A stretch of DNA of 21,721 nucleotides from Chara braunii. Lineage: Eukaryota > Streptophyta > Charophyceae > Charales > Characeae. Position 1 is the first letter of the stretch, and every line of letters starts with the position of its first letter. The notes under the pieces are model-generated. The model was not told the origin of the DNA. It was given only the letters and a program-made list of their open reading frames with translations, and did no database searches. Of the stretch, positions 1 to 11,039 are shown one piece after another. The stretch is taken from positions 1,450,391 through 1,472,111 of the forward strand of contig BFEA01000388.1 of NCBI GenBank assembly GCA_003427395.1, given 5' to 3'. The translations under genes and the position numbers were made by a program.

Positions 1-415
1 GGAGTTTTAGAATTTGCGCTGTTAAGATTTCTGAAATTTCTGAAATTAGTCGAGTTTTTTTTGGGCCAAATTTCATGGAAATGCACCTTTGGCTTGCTGT
101 TTTATATGTTTTTAATTGTTTTTTTTAGGGTTTTTTCTGTGATGGGGTCGTAAGAAGTGCACTCTATAGATTGGTGTGAAGTGTTGTTAAAATGACTGTC
201 TGGTTTTCTTATAAATGGGCCTGAAAAATGGGTGTTCGGTTAACCTGCTCTCTGTTAGCCTGGCCTTTTTTTTTTTTTTTTCCCCTTCCGTGAAACCCTG
301 GCCTTTTTTAATTTCGCCCCTTCTGTGAAACCATGTTTGTTTTCCGGATCTGGTGGTCCTCTCTCCAAATTTCCTCCAATTGTGATTTTAAAAATTCCCT
401 TCCAATATCCTCACT

Positions 416-447
<32 letters not shown>

Positions 448-663
448 CTGCGGCCTTCATCAGCATCTTTGTTTGCTGACCTCCTTGTCTGCCTCTCGTC
501 GTGCCCCTCTTCTGTGCCGCAGCTTTGCAGCGACGTGTCCACTTGTTTTTTTTAACATATATCCCGCGTCAGACAGTCACTCGGATTTTTTCGGCATATG
601 GTATACTTAACCAGTTGCAGTCTAACAAAACAAAAACAAAAAAAAGACATCTTTTTTTTTCCC
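1..663. other. T-rich noncoding stretch with poly-T runs
   Basis: No convincing gene on either strand. T runs lie at 266-281 (16) and 419-447 (29). A short imperfect tandem pair lies at about 261-332: each unit starts TGGCC, has a T run, and ends with CCCTTCYGTGAAACC. The only longer open frame (501-953) runs through poly-T giving a phenylalanine tract, so I do not treat it as a gene. The area could be intergenic or an intron. Confidence 0.6.
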
Positions 664-960
664 TTTTTTTTTTTTTTTTTTTTTTTTATAACCTTGGAAT
701 TTTATTTCAAACGGGCCCAGTGCCCAAGGCTTACATGAATATAGCAAAGGATAGCAAAAAAATAACAGAGAGCAGTGAGAGAGGCGAGACTAACAACGAG
801 GGAGAAACGTTCAGTCGGCGCTGCGCGCTCCGCCGCTTTGTTACCAATTCAGGAGAACCGGTCTTGCTAGCCACCAGCGTAGAACTCGTCTACAGGAAGT
901 GGCCATCGCCCAGCACCTTGCTCAAGATCGGTTGGGCCAACCTGCCTAGGTAGGTAGGGA
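664..960 (-). other. Candidate 3' end of a minus-strand transcript
   Basis: Read on the minus strand, an open frame ends at TAG (892-890), with terminal residues QPILSKVLGDGHFL. About 180 bases on comes AATAAA (706-701), followed after 13 bases by a 24-base A tract (687-664 on the plus strand as T). A CCTACCTAG acceptor-like sequence precedes the frame at about 950-946, so 945-890 could be a last exon. I do not recognise the protein end. An A tract encoded in the genome right after a poly-A signal is typical of a retroposed cDNA, whereas the possible acceptor points to an ordinary last exon. The call rests on signal order only. Confidence 0.25.
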
Positions 961-2480
961 GGTATGGGGGCGGGCTAGCAGGTCAGATAGAAGGAACATC
1001 ACCCACATATATACACTACGAATAACCGGGCACGGCGCTTCACGCCTTGTCCTTGATGAGTACCAATTCTCCACCTCTCCACTCTTCCCCTATTGCCTTC
1101 GCCAACCCTAATCCCCCGATTTTGCGCTACCATCACCAGCAACACATGACTGACCAGTGTCGGAGTTAGCAGTTACGCACTCCGATTCAGCTTTCCTATT
1201 TTTCTCCCATGCCCTGCTTCCTCATCTTTCCCTTGTGCCTATAGCCATCACCAAGCCATCACCAACTCTGTTCCACATACCCGTCATCCTTCGCTAACAC
1301 GTTACCACCCAACACCTCTATCACACCCCTTTTTCTTCATCACCCACATACACCCCCTGGCTCCTTCCGTCTAATCAACCCATAGCCATCTCCCTCCCGA
1401 TCCCACCCCACAGTCGCCTCCCCACGTTTTGATACACTCATGCATCCCACATCCAGCCTCTTACCCCCTGCCTTACCGCGTTGATCATTCATTCGTTGAC
1501 CTTGCCCCTTTTTCGACCTAACACTTCAAACACCTCCTCGAGGGCACTGGCTTCATTTGTTCACCAGCCCATCCCTATCTCACCTTCTTTACCTCGTGCC
1601 ACTTTCACTCTTATCTCATTTCTCACTCCTTCTGACTCGGTCGTCAACCTATATCCACGCCCCCCCTCTCTTCACCATCACCTCTTACATACGAGCGACT
1701 GGCGGCAGACCGGTTGCTCTCCCCCTGCTGCAACCTTATTAAGTGTCATATTGCTATCGCGGCTCCCTACTCTACGCTCCTCATTTGTGTACACAATCAT
1801 CACCAAATTCGTTCCACTACCTGACCGTCAACTATTCCTTACACATCACTACTTAAATACCTCTTCTACACCCTCTCCTTAACTCTCACTCATGCTCACT
1901 GCCTTCCCCTTTCGAGATAATTACTCTGTCATCTCATCCCTATTCCAAGCCGTAGTCTCTTCCACTATCTGGCACAAACAAACAAACCACATTCAGACCG
2001 TTATTCTTACCCTTGCCGTGCCGATTACCCACCCGTTGACCGCAGTCCTTCACGACCCAACATTCCAAATACTACTACTCGAGCACAACCCTCACTGGTC
2101 CTCCTTCCCACCCTCACCCGATAACCCTCACCCTGGTCAATTTTCATGTCTACCTCACACTTCTTATATCATTCAACCCACTCACGCATCGTCCCCCACG
2201 CCAACAAGCCAACGTCAACTATCTCTCTTTCATCTTCACAAAGACTTGGCAACGACTAGTACTACCCACACATGATTACGTATGCACACTCTTAAATTCA
2301 ATCGGAAATAATAGAGGATTTTGAGGTAAATTGTGGATAGGAGAACCACACGATAACAGCTCGCGTTATCAAGACAGAACCATCTCCAACCCTTATCTTC
2401 CCCCTCCCTTTTTTTTTTTTTTTTTCCTGTAAATCCCACCCCTCGTGCATAGTTGTCTTCGATCCCAAACACATTGACTC
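961..2480. other. Pyrimidine-rich noncoding stretch, possible leader of LINE 1
   Basis: The plus strand is strongly C/T-rich from about 1040 to 2440, with few purines and hence few stop codons. Frames such as 1481-1882 and 1892-2275 stay open but encode only S/T/P/L/H-rich low-complexity sequence without recognisable domains. A 17-base T run lies at 2409-2425. The stretch leads directly into LINE 1 ORF1, so all or part may be its 5' UTR. The 5' boundary of the element cannot be seen without other copies. Confidence 0.45.
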
Positions 2481-2546
2481 CTAGATACGTTCTCGACCCC
2501 TAAATACCGCTTCCGCTTCGCCTCGCTGCTTCTTGCACCTTCAATC

Positions 2547-5109
2547 ATGGCCGCCCCAGACACAGGCCAATACACAGGCAGCCTGCAGGGTCAACCCTCG
2601 AACCCTCAGCAACAACAGCAACCCCCTCCGCAGTCAACTCAGCCTGCCAACCTGCAATCCATCCAGACCTTGATGGATAGCTGCTACGACGACGCATCTT
2701 CCCGGATACCTCCATCTCCCACGGGGAGGTGAAAATTGTTGACGGAGTCTGATATCTCAATCTCAATGAGGAGATAGACACGACCATAGTGAATTGGCTA
2801 AAAGCCAGATCTGTAATCGTAGTTTTCCAAACCAGAGGGACAAACCTCTCAATAGCGCAACGTGAACAGTTCATCCGTATATACGAGGATGCCTGGTATC
2901 AAGACGCAAATTTTAACCCGTCATTACGTCGGGGGCGGACTCACTGCGAGGGACTGAATATCATGTCCTACGTTGCCCGCTCGTTGAGAATAGCCAAATA
3001 TCTGATAAGAAAAGGACAAGACACTATTCCCTCGCGTCAAGGACCCATCCGAGTCCTGTTCAAACCATGGATGACCCAACAAGAGCTGGAATTAGCTAGG
3101 GACAGGGAAGTCGCTGGCAAATACTGAATCATAGCTTTAGGAGTTCCTTTGAACGCCATTCGTCATGCTATCGAAAACCTCATCACACCAATCATCGAAA
3201 TGCACCCGCCGGAGAAGAACGACGATGAGCCTCGCTTAAAGAACATTCACATCGACTGCCTCCCTGCCGCATGGCAAGCTTACATGGAATGGATAGTGCT
3301 CCGCAGGCCCAACGGCCAACAACTTCAGATACAACTCGCCAACCAGGACACTCCATTCTGCAGGAAGTGTCTTTGGTGGTTTCATGATGACTTCGACCCG
3401 GATTGCCCCAGATTTCCTGAGCCTCTGCCCGCCGGTAGACAAGCCCGAGGCAGAGGCCGGGGCCGAGGTCAAGGCGGGAGAGGAGGACGAGGTCCTCCTG
3501 CCACACAACACGGGGGTCCCGTAAGACCTCCCCCACAAGCCCCGCTCCCAGTGTCAGGAATCCTGACTCACGATCCGGTTCAATCCATCCCAGTGCCTGT
3601 GTCTACCCCTGCTTCCCGTCCAATTGCTCTTCGAACTCAAGCCATGGAGCCTATTCCCCTTCCCAGCACCACCTTCGGCCTTGCCTCCACTCAAACCCAC
3701 TACGCCTACTCTACTTCGGCACACCTTCAGCATCACTCCCTGCTACCTCTCCAATCTGTTCCGACACACTATCCCCAACCCCAACAATCCTCTGTCAACA
3801 CAACACATCACCCCCACTCTCACCCATCGACACTGACTTCTCAACTCAATTTGCCTCCCCTTGCTTCGTCTCATGCACCCCTCCCTCTTTCAGGACTGTT
3901 GGCCTCACCACCATTGGTGTCCATCGACTACCCCGATGCCCCCCTGCCTCTCAACCCCCCTTCCATGATGAATGCAGATTCACCCTACACATCCTCTTCC
4001 GCTCTCATTCCTGCCATGAATCTCAGATCCACCACAACCGCCCTCGTCCCATTCTCACATCAACCCCCTCCGTCCAATCCACAACACAATTTCATTCCCT
4101 GCACTGGCAATGTCCAAAAGTTTTTTCTCACCTATAACAACCCCTACTATGAGGCCAACTCCCACCAGTACCAGTATATGTCCCAACCACACGAATCTTC
4201 CCCCTGGCTTGCTCTCCCCCTCCTCCCGGGTTGACTCATCCCACAGTCAATACCCATCGAAGGTTGGAGATTGGCGATCGCCCCCAGCAAGACGCAGAAA
4301 TGAGAGACTCCAGACAAACTTCCCGTACTCCCATGACGCAGAGGCGTACGAATCATGACGGACGGGGAGAGGTTACTGTAGCAACCGAGGAAGAAGAACT
4401 GGAATTTGATGTTATCCGAAGACCCCGAGTGACAACAACACAGGTTGTTGGAAGCTCGCAGGTCGGACAACTCCTAACACACCTATCCTCTAGCAGGATG
4501 GCTAGCGCCGTGGTCAGACATCAGATGGTCCTTCTGATCTTCATGCTGACGCCTCAAGGAACGAAGTTCATGGCCAAGAGAATGGACAAAGGCGTCCTTG
4601 TCATTCCCACCATCGAGACGACAACCTCGCCCAATTCCAAGGAAGCGGTCAATTCGATTGCAGCAGCCTTTATAGCTGATCGTTTTCCTTTCCGGCTGGT
4701 TCCAGGCATCCGTATCGGTCGTAAATCCGTCGTCGCAGCTTTTGGAGGAAGTTGGCACTTCCACATCGGCACGCTGGATGCCAAGGTCTAAGTGGATACA
4801 GCGGCCCTCTTGGCCACCCAAGGCGTGGTCTGGCTGCCCTCCACGTGGATTGCAGACAAAAGCACAGAGGAACTCAAGGAGACATGGTTGACCGATGATG
4901 TCGATGCCTCCTTGGTAGCAGATTTTTGCAGTACTTTGTCCACTGAGAAGCAGCCTCATTCTGCTGGGTTCCGTAACCTTCTTCTTTCTCCATGGACTGC
5001 ATTAGTAGATACCAACCCAGTTCGAGGAGGGAGGGCCCTGCGCCAGTCCAGCGAAGAACAGCGGATCCAAGTCTCTACCGCGCACCCCCAAGTTGATGGA
5101 CGGCCTTAG
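2547..5109 (+). pseudogene. LINE 1 ORF1 (gag-like RNA-binding protein), broken
   Basis: The likely start is the ATG at 2547 in good context (AATCATGGCC). The N-terminus is rich in Q and P. A +/- frame change occurs near 2730, then one frame runs 2735-4234 with TGA at 2750 and 3125. It encodes a globular segment (VIVVFQTRG, FKPWMTQQELELA, IIALGVPLNAIRHAIENL) like the DUF4283-type N-terminal part of plant LINE ORF1, then a zinc-knuckle-like CX2CX4HX6C (3359-3406), then an RG-rich box (about 3436-3500), then a P/S/T/H-rich linker. A second frame change at about 4231 leads to a C-terminal domain (4231-5109) with TAA at 4789. The last 14 bases overlap ORF2. ORF1 proteins of this class coat the element RNA. 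The DUF4283 link is by architecture only. Confidence 0.75.
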
Positions 5110-8100
5110 AGTGGCCACCTGGAACGTCTGGGGGTTGGGGAACACGTCCGGGCGATACAGGAAAGTTGGGCTCAAAACCTGGGCCCATGACAACAAGGTC
5201 CAAGTGTTGATGCTCCAAGAGACCAAGTTAGATGAACATAAACTGCGTCAAATCTCAAACTGGTGGAGAGGTGACCAAATTTGGTCACCAGCAGATGGAA
5301 CTCGAGGGGGTGTGGCAGTTCTCATACACCGCAGCCTGCAGTTGGAGATCCTCGACAATGATGCTGACCTGTGAGGGCACTGGGCTTGGTTTCAAACCAT
5401 TCTATGTCAGCAGCTCTGGACCTTCATGTCAGTGTATGCCCCCTCTGAGCCAGCGGCTCGGAGAGCCTTCTTGGAAGAGCTTTCGTACCTGGTCCCTCCA
5501 GCGCAGAACGTTGTCCTAGCCGGTGACTTTAATCTGGTGCTCCAGCCGGGATTGGACTCTCCTATGGCGACGCCTTAGAAGCTGGATGCGCAGATGTTAC
5601 AAGACTACATGGAGCTTAACTCTTTCACAGACTCATACAGGCATACCCACCCCACGGATCATGGTTACACTTGGTTCTCGTCCCAGACAACCGGTGATCC
5701 TCCGCCGTCCAAGAGACGTCCGGACTTAATTCTTAATAGGGGAGCAGCCTGGGAATCCCTGACGGCCGCCAAGGTGGTTATTGCCCCAGGTTCTGATCAT
5801 CGCCCTGTAGTAGCGGATTTCCTCCTCGATGGACAGCTGCAGCGCGGGCCAGGCATTTTCAGGCTTAATACGGGTCACCTCAGTTCCCCGGAAATTCTGC
5901 AGTGGGTAGCAACCCACTGGCAAGACTGGCAGCAAACGAAAGACTGGTTCCACACGGAAGAGGAATGGACAACGGTGGGGTTCAGGGTCGTAACCCACGC
6001 GCTGGACACATTTTCAAGAATCCAAGCCAGAAGTCGCAAACAGCAAGAGGAGGAGTGTTTGGCAAACGTACGGGATGCCGATGCCATGCTAGAAACCAAC
6101 TCTCTGACGGAGCTATACTGGCACCGCAGGCGAGATACGTGGCTGCAGAAATGGGAAGACCTGTAGGTCGAGCAACATATCAGTTGGGCAAACAAAGCTA
6201 GGGAAAAAGGAATGATCACGTCAGACCGAATGAGCAAGGAGACATTTCAACGAATTTGCCCTCAACGATCCCACGCAGTAATCAGAGAGCTGCAACACTC
6301 TTTTCACCCGGAGGCAGACACAGCGACGGATTCCAAGACAATTGGAGACTTCGCGAGGCAATACTTCGAAGACATCTTAACCTCGCGCAGGCCTCCGGAC
6401 CAATCACTGCAGCACCTACAAGCGGAACAAGATCTGTGGCAACATACAGCAGCTCGTCTCACTTTGGATGCTAGCACTTTGCTGGAGCAGCCAATCACTA
6501 TGCCAGAGCTATGGGCTGCAGTCAACACAATGGCGAAGGGCAAAAGTCCTGGTTCGGACGGGCTACCAGTGGAATTCTAGATTGTCACTTGGGAGCATGT
6601 GGGCCCCATCTTGCTGAATCTCTTCAACAAGATTTTGGAGGGAGGCAACTTGACAGAGGATATGAAGTTTGGGGTAATAACGTTGTTACACAAGAAGGGC
6701 GACAAGTGCAACGTGCGAAACTGGCGACCCATTAGCCGGTTGAACGTCTCCTACAAAATTCTAGCCAAACTGCTGGCTAGAAGACTGGCGCCGTTCCTAC
6801 CAGGCTTGGTCCACACAGACCAGGGAGCCTTTGTTCAGGGCCGGTCCATCTTCGAAAACATCCTAATGGCCATGGGCGCGTTGGAAATTATACAGCGAGA
6901 GGACTGGCAGGTCATGGTGGCAATGCTGGACGTCGAGAAGGCCTATGACAGAGTCAACTGGTCCTTCGTCTTGGCCACGCTGCAACACATGAACTTCGGG
7001 CCCAATTTCCGCATGTGGGTGAAGGAACTGTATACAGATTCCACCGCCGCCGTTATGTCAACGGATTTGTCTCTCCGTCGTTCACCCTTACGCGATCCTT
7101 ACGACAAGGCTTCCCGCTGGCATCACTCCTCTTCGCAATTCAGATGGAAGTCCTTCTCAACTCGCTCAGACAAGCTCCACAGCTCCGAGGTTTGAATCTG
7201 GGCGGAGGGAACCAACTGTTAACAGGAGCCATCGCTGATGATCTTCTGCTGGTCACTGAGGCTACTTCAGAATCACTTGCTACAGCAAAGAACATCTTGG
7301 ATTCCTATGCGCAGTTATCCGAGGCCCGGGTCAACTGGAGCAAGTCGGCTTATTACCTGCCAGCCCGTTTCAGTTTACAGGCGGAAGCATGGGGCATGAA
7401 GAGAGTCCCTACACGAAATTCTGAAAGATATCTGGGCATCCAAGTAGGACTCTGCGACGCCAGACCCGACCAGGATGCCATCCTGGAGGCCAAGTCCAAG
7501 TCTGTCATCAAGAGGTGGAGGTCGGCAGTCACTGTGGGAGTCTCTTTTTCAGCAGGGCCCTACCGATCACGTCCGTGGTCTTTGCACAACTATGGTACAC
7601 AGCAGCCGTACAACTAATCTCCAAATCAACGTTGAGGGGAATCCGAGTGGACGCTGCAAAGTACCTCTGGAAACCCGGTGCTGAAGGCCAGGAGGGCTAC
7701 ATCTCCAAGTGTGCTTGGAAGAAAGTTACGCGTACACGGAAGGAGGGAGGTCTGAGCATCTTGGACCCCGAAACTCAGAACCTTGCCCTTTTGGGCAAGT
7801 GGTTTTGCAAGGTGGCAACACAAACAGACTCAAGAGTCTGGGTAGCAATACTCAAATACATTTTGCAACAGGACTTGGGTTTGTCTCGTGGACAGGACGT
7901 GTGGGCTTGCATCTTCATCTCTTCCTTCGTCCAAAGACAACTCTCCTCCACCTTGGCAACAGCCTGCTGGACCGCATGGAGGGCTTTTCAGCCTCTACAG
8001 GCAAAGGCCCCCTCAACTCGGGAAGAAGTGATGCAGCAGATACTCTTCAACAATCAGGACATTCTTGATACCAGTGGACAACCGTTTCGGGCAACCAGAG

Positions 8101-9266
8101 GACCGGGGGCGTTTAGCAGATCATGGATTGAGCGAGGGATTGTACGCATCGCAGATATCTGGGACGAAGTGACTCATGACTGGACAGCGGAGGAGAATTT
8201 AAGATCAAAACTGCGTCACCTTCCTCATGTGTCACAACGAAGCGCTCAGCTCATCCAAGCAATCCCTCCGAGATGGTCTGTACTCCTCCAAACAACAGGG
8301 TCGGTGCCAGGCAAATGGTACGTCATGAAGCACATAGGGGAAGACAAGGAAAACATCATTCGAATTGTACAGGATCTTGGAGAGGATCTCTGGTTGGCAC
8401 ACCAATGGACGAGGCAAGAGGTGCCTGGTAAACTTCCCAGACTCCTATCACCCACGGATGTTTGCATTGTCGCGCAACAACCTCTTCAACTTATCAGAGT
8501 CCGCTCCGAAACTCAGTCTCCCCATGCTCCGGTCCACCATCTTCTAATGGAAGGCAAGCCTCTCAGCGAACTGAAGATTGATCCCATGGGCCACAGTTGG
8601 CTGTTACCAAGGGACAGACGTATTCTACTCTCACAATACACATCAAAGCTAGGCAGACAAATTATGGCTAAGGAGCCCGACCTACTGGATGCGGCCGCAA
8701 GGAACCTTAACAGGTTAACACAGACTCAGCCCCCTTTAGGGTCACGGGAAATGCGGCAGTTGTGCGACCAGCTGAAAGTGTTGCCTTCCCAAAAGTTTGC
8801 AGCCCTTTCATGGTTGCTGTCACACACAGTTGTACCTTGTGCAATCTGGTTGTTTGAAAGGGGGATGGATATCAGCACTAAATGTCTCAGATGCGGAGCT
8901 CATGAAGAAGAAACGCTGGATCATATTTTTTGGTCATGCCCAGCCTCCCGCAGACTATGGATTTGGTGGGGTAACCATTGGGCAAGATTCGTGGGAGATC
9001 TGCTGCCCTGGGACGAGAAATGGGCTCTGCATGGCAATCTTCCGTCCTCCTGGTTCAAGCACGTTGGCAGGGGCTACGTGGCTCAGGCCATTTGTTCCAT
9101 TCTTCTTTGGATTATTTGGGAAGATAGAAACAACATCTTATTCAGGCAGGAGTGGACCAGCGACATGGCAATCATCAACAAGGTCAAGTCCTGGGTCAGG
9201 ATGATGATCAGGGTCGATTCGATCAGAAAAGCCAGAAGGGGCTCAACACCAAGAGGCAGACACTAG
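5096..9266 (+). pseudogene. LINE 1 ORF2: APE endonuclease / reverse transcriptase, broken
   Basis: About 1,390 codons from ATG 5096 to the stop at 9264-9266. Endonuclease residues are present: N in ATWNVWGLG, E in LQETKLD, AGDFN, RPDLIL and GSDHRPV. The RT follows with LLHKKGDKCNVRNWRPIS, catalytic Asp in LDVEKAYD (6926-6949), SLRQGFPLASLLF (usual RQGCPL has Cys to Phe) and IADDLLL (7231-7248, where F/YADD is usual). The C-terminus has a zf-RVT motif with CLRC...DHIFWSCP near 8884-8942. One frame spans 5096 to about 7055, with TGA 5372, TAG 5576, TAG 6164 and TAG 6578. A one-base loss near 7056 and another frame change near 7540 then move it into the frame ending at 9266. The protein would nick target DNA and copy the element RNA there. 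With four stops and two shifts it cannot be made intact. Confidence 0.9.
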
Positions 9267-9904
9267 TTCCTGGTCACTTGGGCCCGAGACAACAAGTTGG
9301 CCGCTGTGTCGCTTACTTGACAACTGGTTATTTCACCGTGGCTCAATGCGAAGTCCTAGTTGCCCTTACTTACAGGTTTCTTTCCTTACCTCATCTCTCT
9401 CCGCTAGTTCGCTTTCCTATCCTCTGGATCTCCCTTTTCTCCCTCACTCTCCCCTTGTCCTGGTGGGCCAAGCCAGTCGCTTTCCGCTCGCTGATTGACA
9501 AATCAGGATAGGGGATTTAGCCCTTTCTTCTCCCCTCCCCCTCTTAGCTTGGTCATCTTAAGTTTTGTTACTCAACCAGGGTACTCGGTTAGTGCTGGCC
9601 GCAGTAGGCCCTCAGTAGTGAGGCTGAGGGGTGGAGGGAGGAGAGTGTCAAGTTTCAAGGGAGCCAGGATGCTGGCTCCTAGAGTTCCCAAACCCCTCTC
9701 CCCCATCCCCCAATGCAGTAGTCCCACTGTCATGGCATGGCCGAGAGGCCAATGAAGAATCAGAGCCGTAAAGAGTTATTTCCAAGTAAGGGTTAGGCAA
9801 TACAATGGGCTAGAATCAATAGATGACTCATCTGGCGCCCTACTCGGGGTGAAGAGGCTCATGTCTGATCTCTGTCAGAATTACCAAATGCTACATCTTG
9901 TAAT

Positions 9905-9957
9905 GGGACGCTGGACCCGTTTTCCAGCAGGTGAAGCTCCCCACCAATAGATGGAGT
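9905..9957 (+). repeat. Conserved LINE tail module, copy 1 (two stem-loops)
   Basis: Stem I is GCTGGA (9910-9915) with TCCAGC (9923-9928). Stem II is GCTCC (9936-9940) with GGAGT (9953-9957), closed by a G-U pair. The same order and spacing recurs in LINE 2 and in the minus-strand fragment at 10301-10357, with paired substitutions in the stems. Confidence 0.7.
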
Positions 9958-9964
9958 GACCAAA

Positions 9965-10016
9965 GGAAACCATAGTAGGGAGGGATGCTTCTACCACCCT
10001 GCCTACCATGGTTTTC
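9965..10016 (+). other. LINE 1 terminal hairpin before the A tail
   Basis: Arms 9965-9984 and 9997-10016 pair over 20 positions: 17 Watson-Crick pairs, one G-U and two mismatches, with a 12-base loop. It lies 18 bases before the A tail, the usual place for a structure bound by a LINE reverse transcriptase. LINE 2 has a shorter, different hairpin in the corresponding place (17847-17870). Confidence 0.6.
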
Positions 10017-10052
10017 AATGAGTCTTTTTAAATTAAAAAAAAAAAAAAAAAA

Positions 10053-10234
10053 GGATGCTAGCTCCAACCAGCCGACTGTTTAGGCTGGTTCAGGCCGCCC
10101 GGTCTTAGGCCTTGACCACATTTCGACCCCGACCCGTCCTTGCCGTCCCAGCCCTCCACTCCCAACCCGTCGCACCCACCTCACTCCTTAGCCATACACG
10201 CCTTGTCACCTCCTCGTTCTTCCCCTCTCGTCAT

Positions 10235-10237
<3 letters not shown>
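10053..10237. other. Pyrimidine-rich spacer after LINE 1
   Basis: No gene. A perfect 8-bp inverted repeat AACCAGCC/GGCTGGTT lies at 10066-10073 and 10083-10090 with a 9-base loop, directly after the LINE 1 A tail. The rest is C/T-rich and resembles in composition the stretch before LINE 1 ORF1, but I cannot show homology by eye. Confidence 0.5.
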
Positions 10238-10293
<56 letters not shown>

Positions 10294-10372
10294 GGGACAA
10301 ATGCTCCAATCTTTTCGTGGGGAGCAACACGTGCTGGGAACCGGGCCCAACGTCCCATATAGCATTATACAA
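10238..10372 (-). mobile_element. 5'-truncated LINE 3' tail on the minus strand
   Basis: Read on the minus strand, this contains the same tail module as both full LINEs: stem I GTTGGG/CCCAGC (10351-10346 / 10338-10333) and stem II GCTCC/GGAGC (10325-10321 / 10307-10303). It then runs into 24 C (10296-10273) and 35 A (10272-10238). Only the tail is recognisable, as expected for a 5'-truncated insertion. The upstream limit near 10372 is approximate. The C tract between body and A tail is unusual. Confidence 0.65.
10303..10357 (-). repeat. Conserved LINE tail module, copy 2 (minus strand)
   Basis: Same two stems as at 9905-9957 in reverse orientation. In stem I the closing pair next to the loop is G-C rather than A-T, and an inner pair is T-A/T-G rather than C-G, so pairing is kept although the sequence differs. 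Confidence 0.65.
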
Positions 10373-10375
10373 TGA

Positions 10376-11039
10376 TTTGAAATACCAGGGCCGTTACCTG
10401 ACTCTGGCTAAGAACAATCTGAGAGCTGTGAAAAAGTTCAAGAAAGGTTTAAGAAAAGCTCGGATAGCTACTGACCTGTCGGTCTAATACGGGACTACTC
10501 AAACAGCAATTACTGAGACAACTAAGAAAAGCATAGAGGTCCTTCAAATGCTCAGAAACCCTGGAATCCCCCACAAACCATTCTAAGATTCTCTAACACT
10601 GTCACATTCCCTGTCGAAATCTCCCAGGCCTCATGCCCCTACCCTGCTAGGTTACAGGGCAACACGACTCACCCCGGCTCCGACCAACGCCATTCCTACA
10701 ACAACCCTTGGTTTTCCTTGGAATGCCCGGCCCAAAGCATCCCCAAATCTCTCTACCAGGCCTCATGCTCCTGCTATCAACAGGTTACAGGGCAACCCCC
10801 CAGCACCGGCCAGCGTTGTTCTGGCATCGAAAACCGAAGATCCATGAAATACCAGCATCAAGGAAGCCTAAAATGCGTTGCGTGAATTACCCAGAGTCCT
10901 AACACATTCTGAAGACCTTATTGTTTGAGATGAACCCTTTTTTTGACTATAAACAGAATTCAGAAAACTTTTCAGAACCCCCCCTCATCTGTCCACTTAC
11001 CTCACTCCGGCAAAACTTACTACAACAGAGCCACCATCT
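10376..11039 (+). other. LINE 2 leader region, noncoding
   Basis: No credible gene. It contains leader repeat copy A (10555-10925). Short open frames here lack recognisable features. Assignment as the LINE 2 5' UTR is inferred from position in front of ORF1. Confidence 0.4.
10555..10925 (+). repeat. Leader repeat copy A, with internal duplication
   Basis: Two related units lie at about 10624-10700 and 10756-10830. Each begins CCAGGCCTCATGC and contains GGTTACAGGGCAAC followed by a GCTCCGRCCARCG- or GCACCGGCCAGCG-like box. The whole segment, including weaker similarity on both sides (to about 10925), recurs in the same order at 17915-18290. Two repeated promoter-like units in front of ORF1 recall monomer-based LINE promoters, but promoter activity is a guess. 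Confidence 0.7.

Larger units (their letters stand above)
9267..10034 (+). other. LINE 1 3' untranslated region with several hairpins
   Basis: Noncoding between the ORF2 stop and the A tail. Visible inverted repeats are CCCTCAG/CTGAGGG (9609-9615 / 9624-9630), a perfect 8-bp stem with 4-base loop GGAGCCAG/CTGGCTCC (9660-9667 / 9672-9679), the conserved two-stem module (9905-9957), and a long terminal hairpin (9965-10016). Non-LTR reverse transcriptases often recognise 3' UTR structure of their own RNA, so these are candidate recognition elements (inference). Confidence 0.65.
2480..10052 (+). mobile_element. LINE 1: L1-type non-LTR retrotransposon, decayed
   Basis: The order is typical of plant L1 LINEs: ORF1 with zinc knuckle (2547-5109), ORF2 with APE endonuclease, reverse transcriptase and zf-RVT domain (5096-9266), a 3' UTR of about 770 bases with stable hairpins, and an 18-base A tail (10035-10052). 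No RNase H domain or long terminal repeats are seen. ORF1 and ORF2 both carry in-frame stops and frameshifts, so this copy is probably not autonomous. The start is approximate and may lie as far back as about 1040. I could not find a target-site duplication. Its ORF2 and tail resemble LINE 2, so the two are related families. Confidence 0.88.

Noticed and set aside
1481-2275. Open frames of 133 and 127 codons
   Set aside because: The sequence is pyrimidine-rich so stops are rare by composition. The products are S/T/P/L/H-rich without domains, and several overlapping frames are open.
4483-4959. Minus-strand frame of 158 codons
   Set aside because: It is the antisense shadow of the LINE 1 ORF1 C-terminal region and shows no domain of its own.
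5372-6580. In-frame TAG/TGA codons in LINE 1 ORF2 as a sign of a non-standard genetic code
   Set aside because: All three stop codons interrupt the LINEs, the expected residues differ (Tyr in one case, unclear in others), and frameshifts are present too. The exon at 20294 gives no support for a different code. Decay is simpler.
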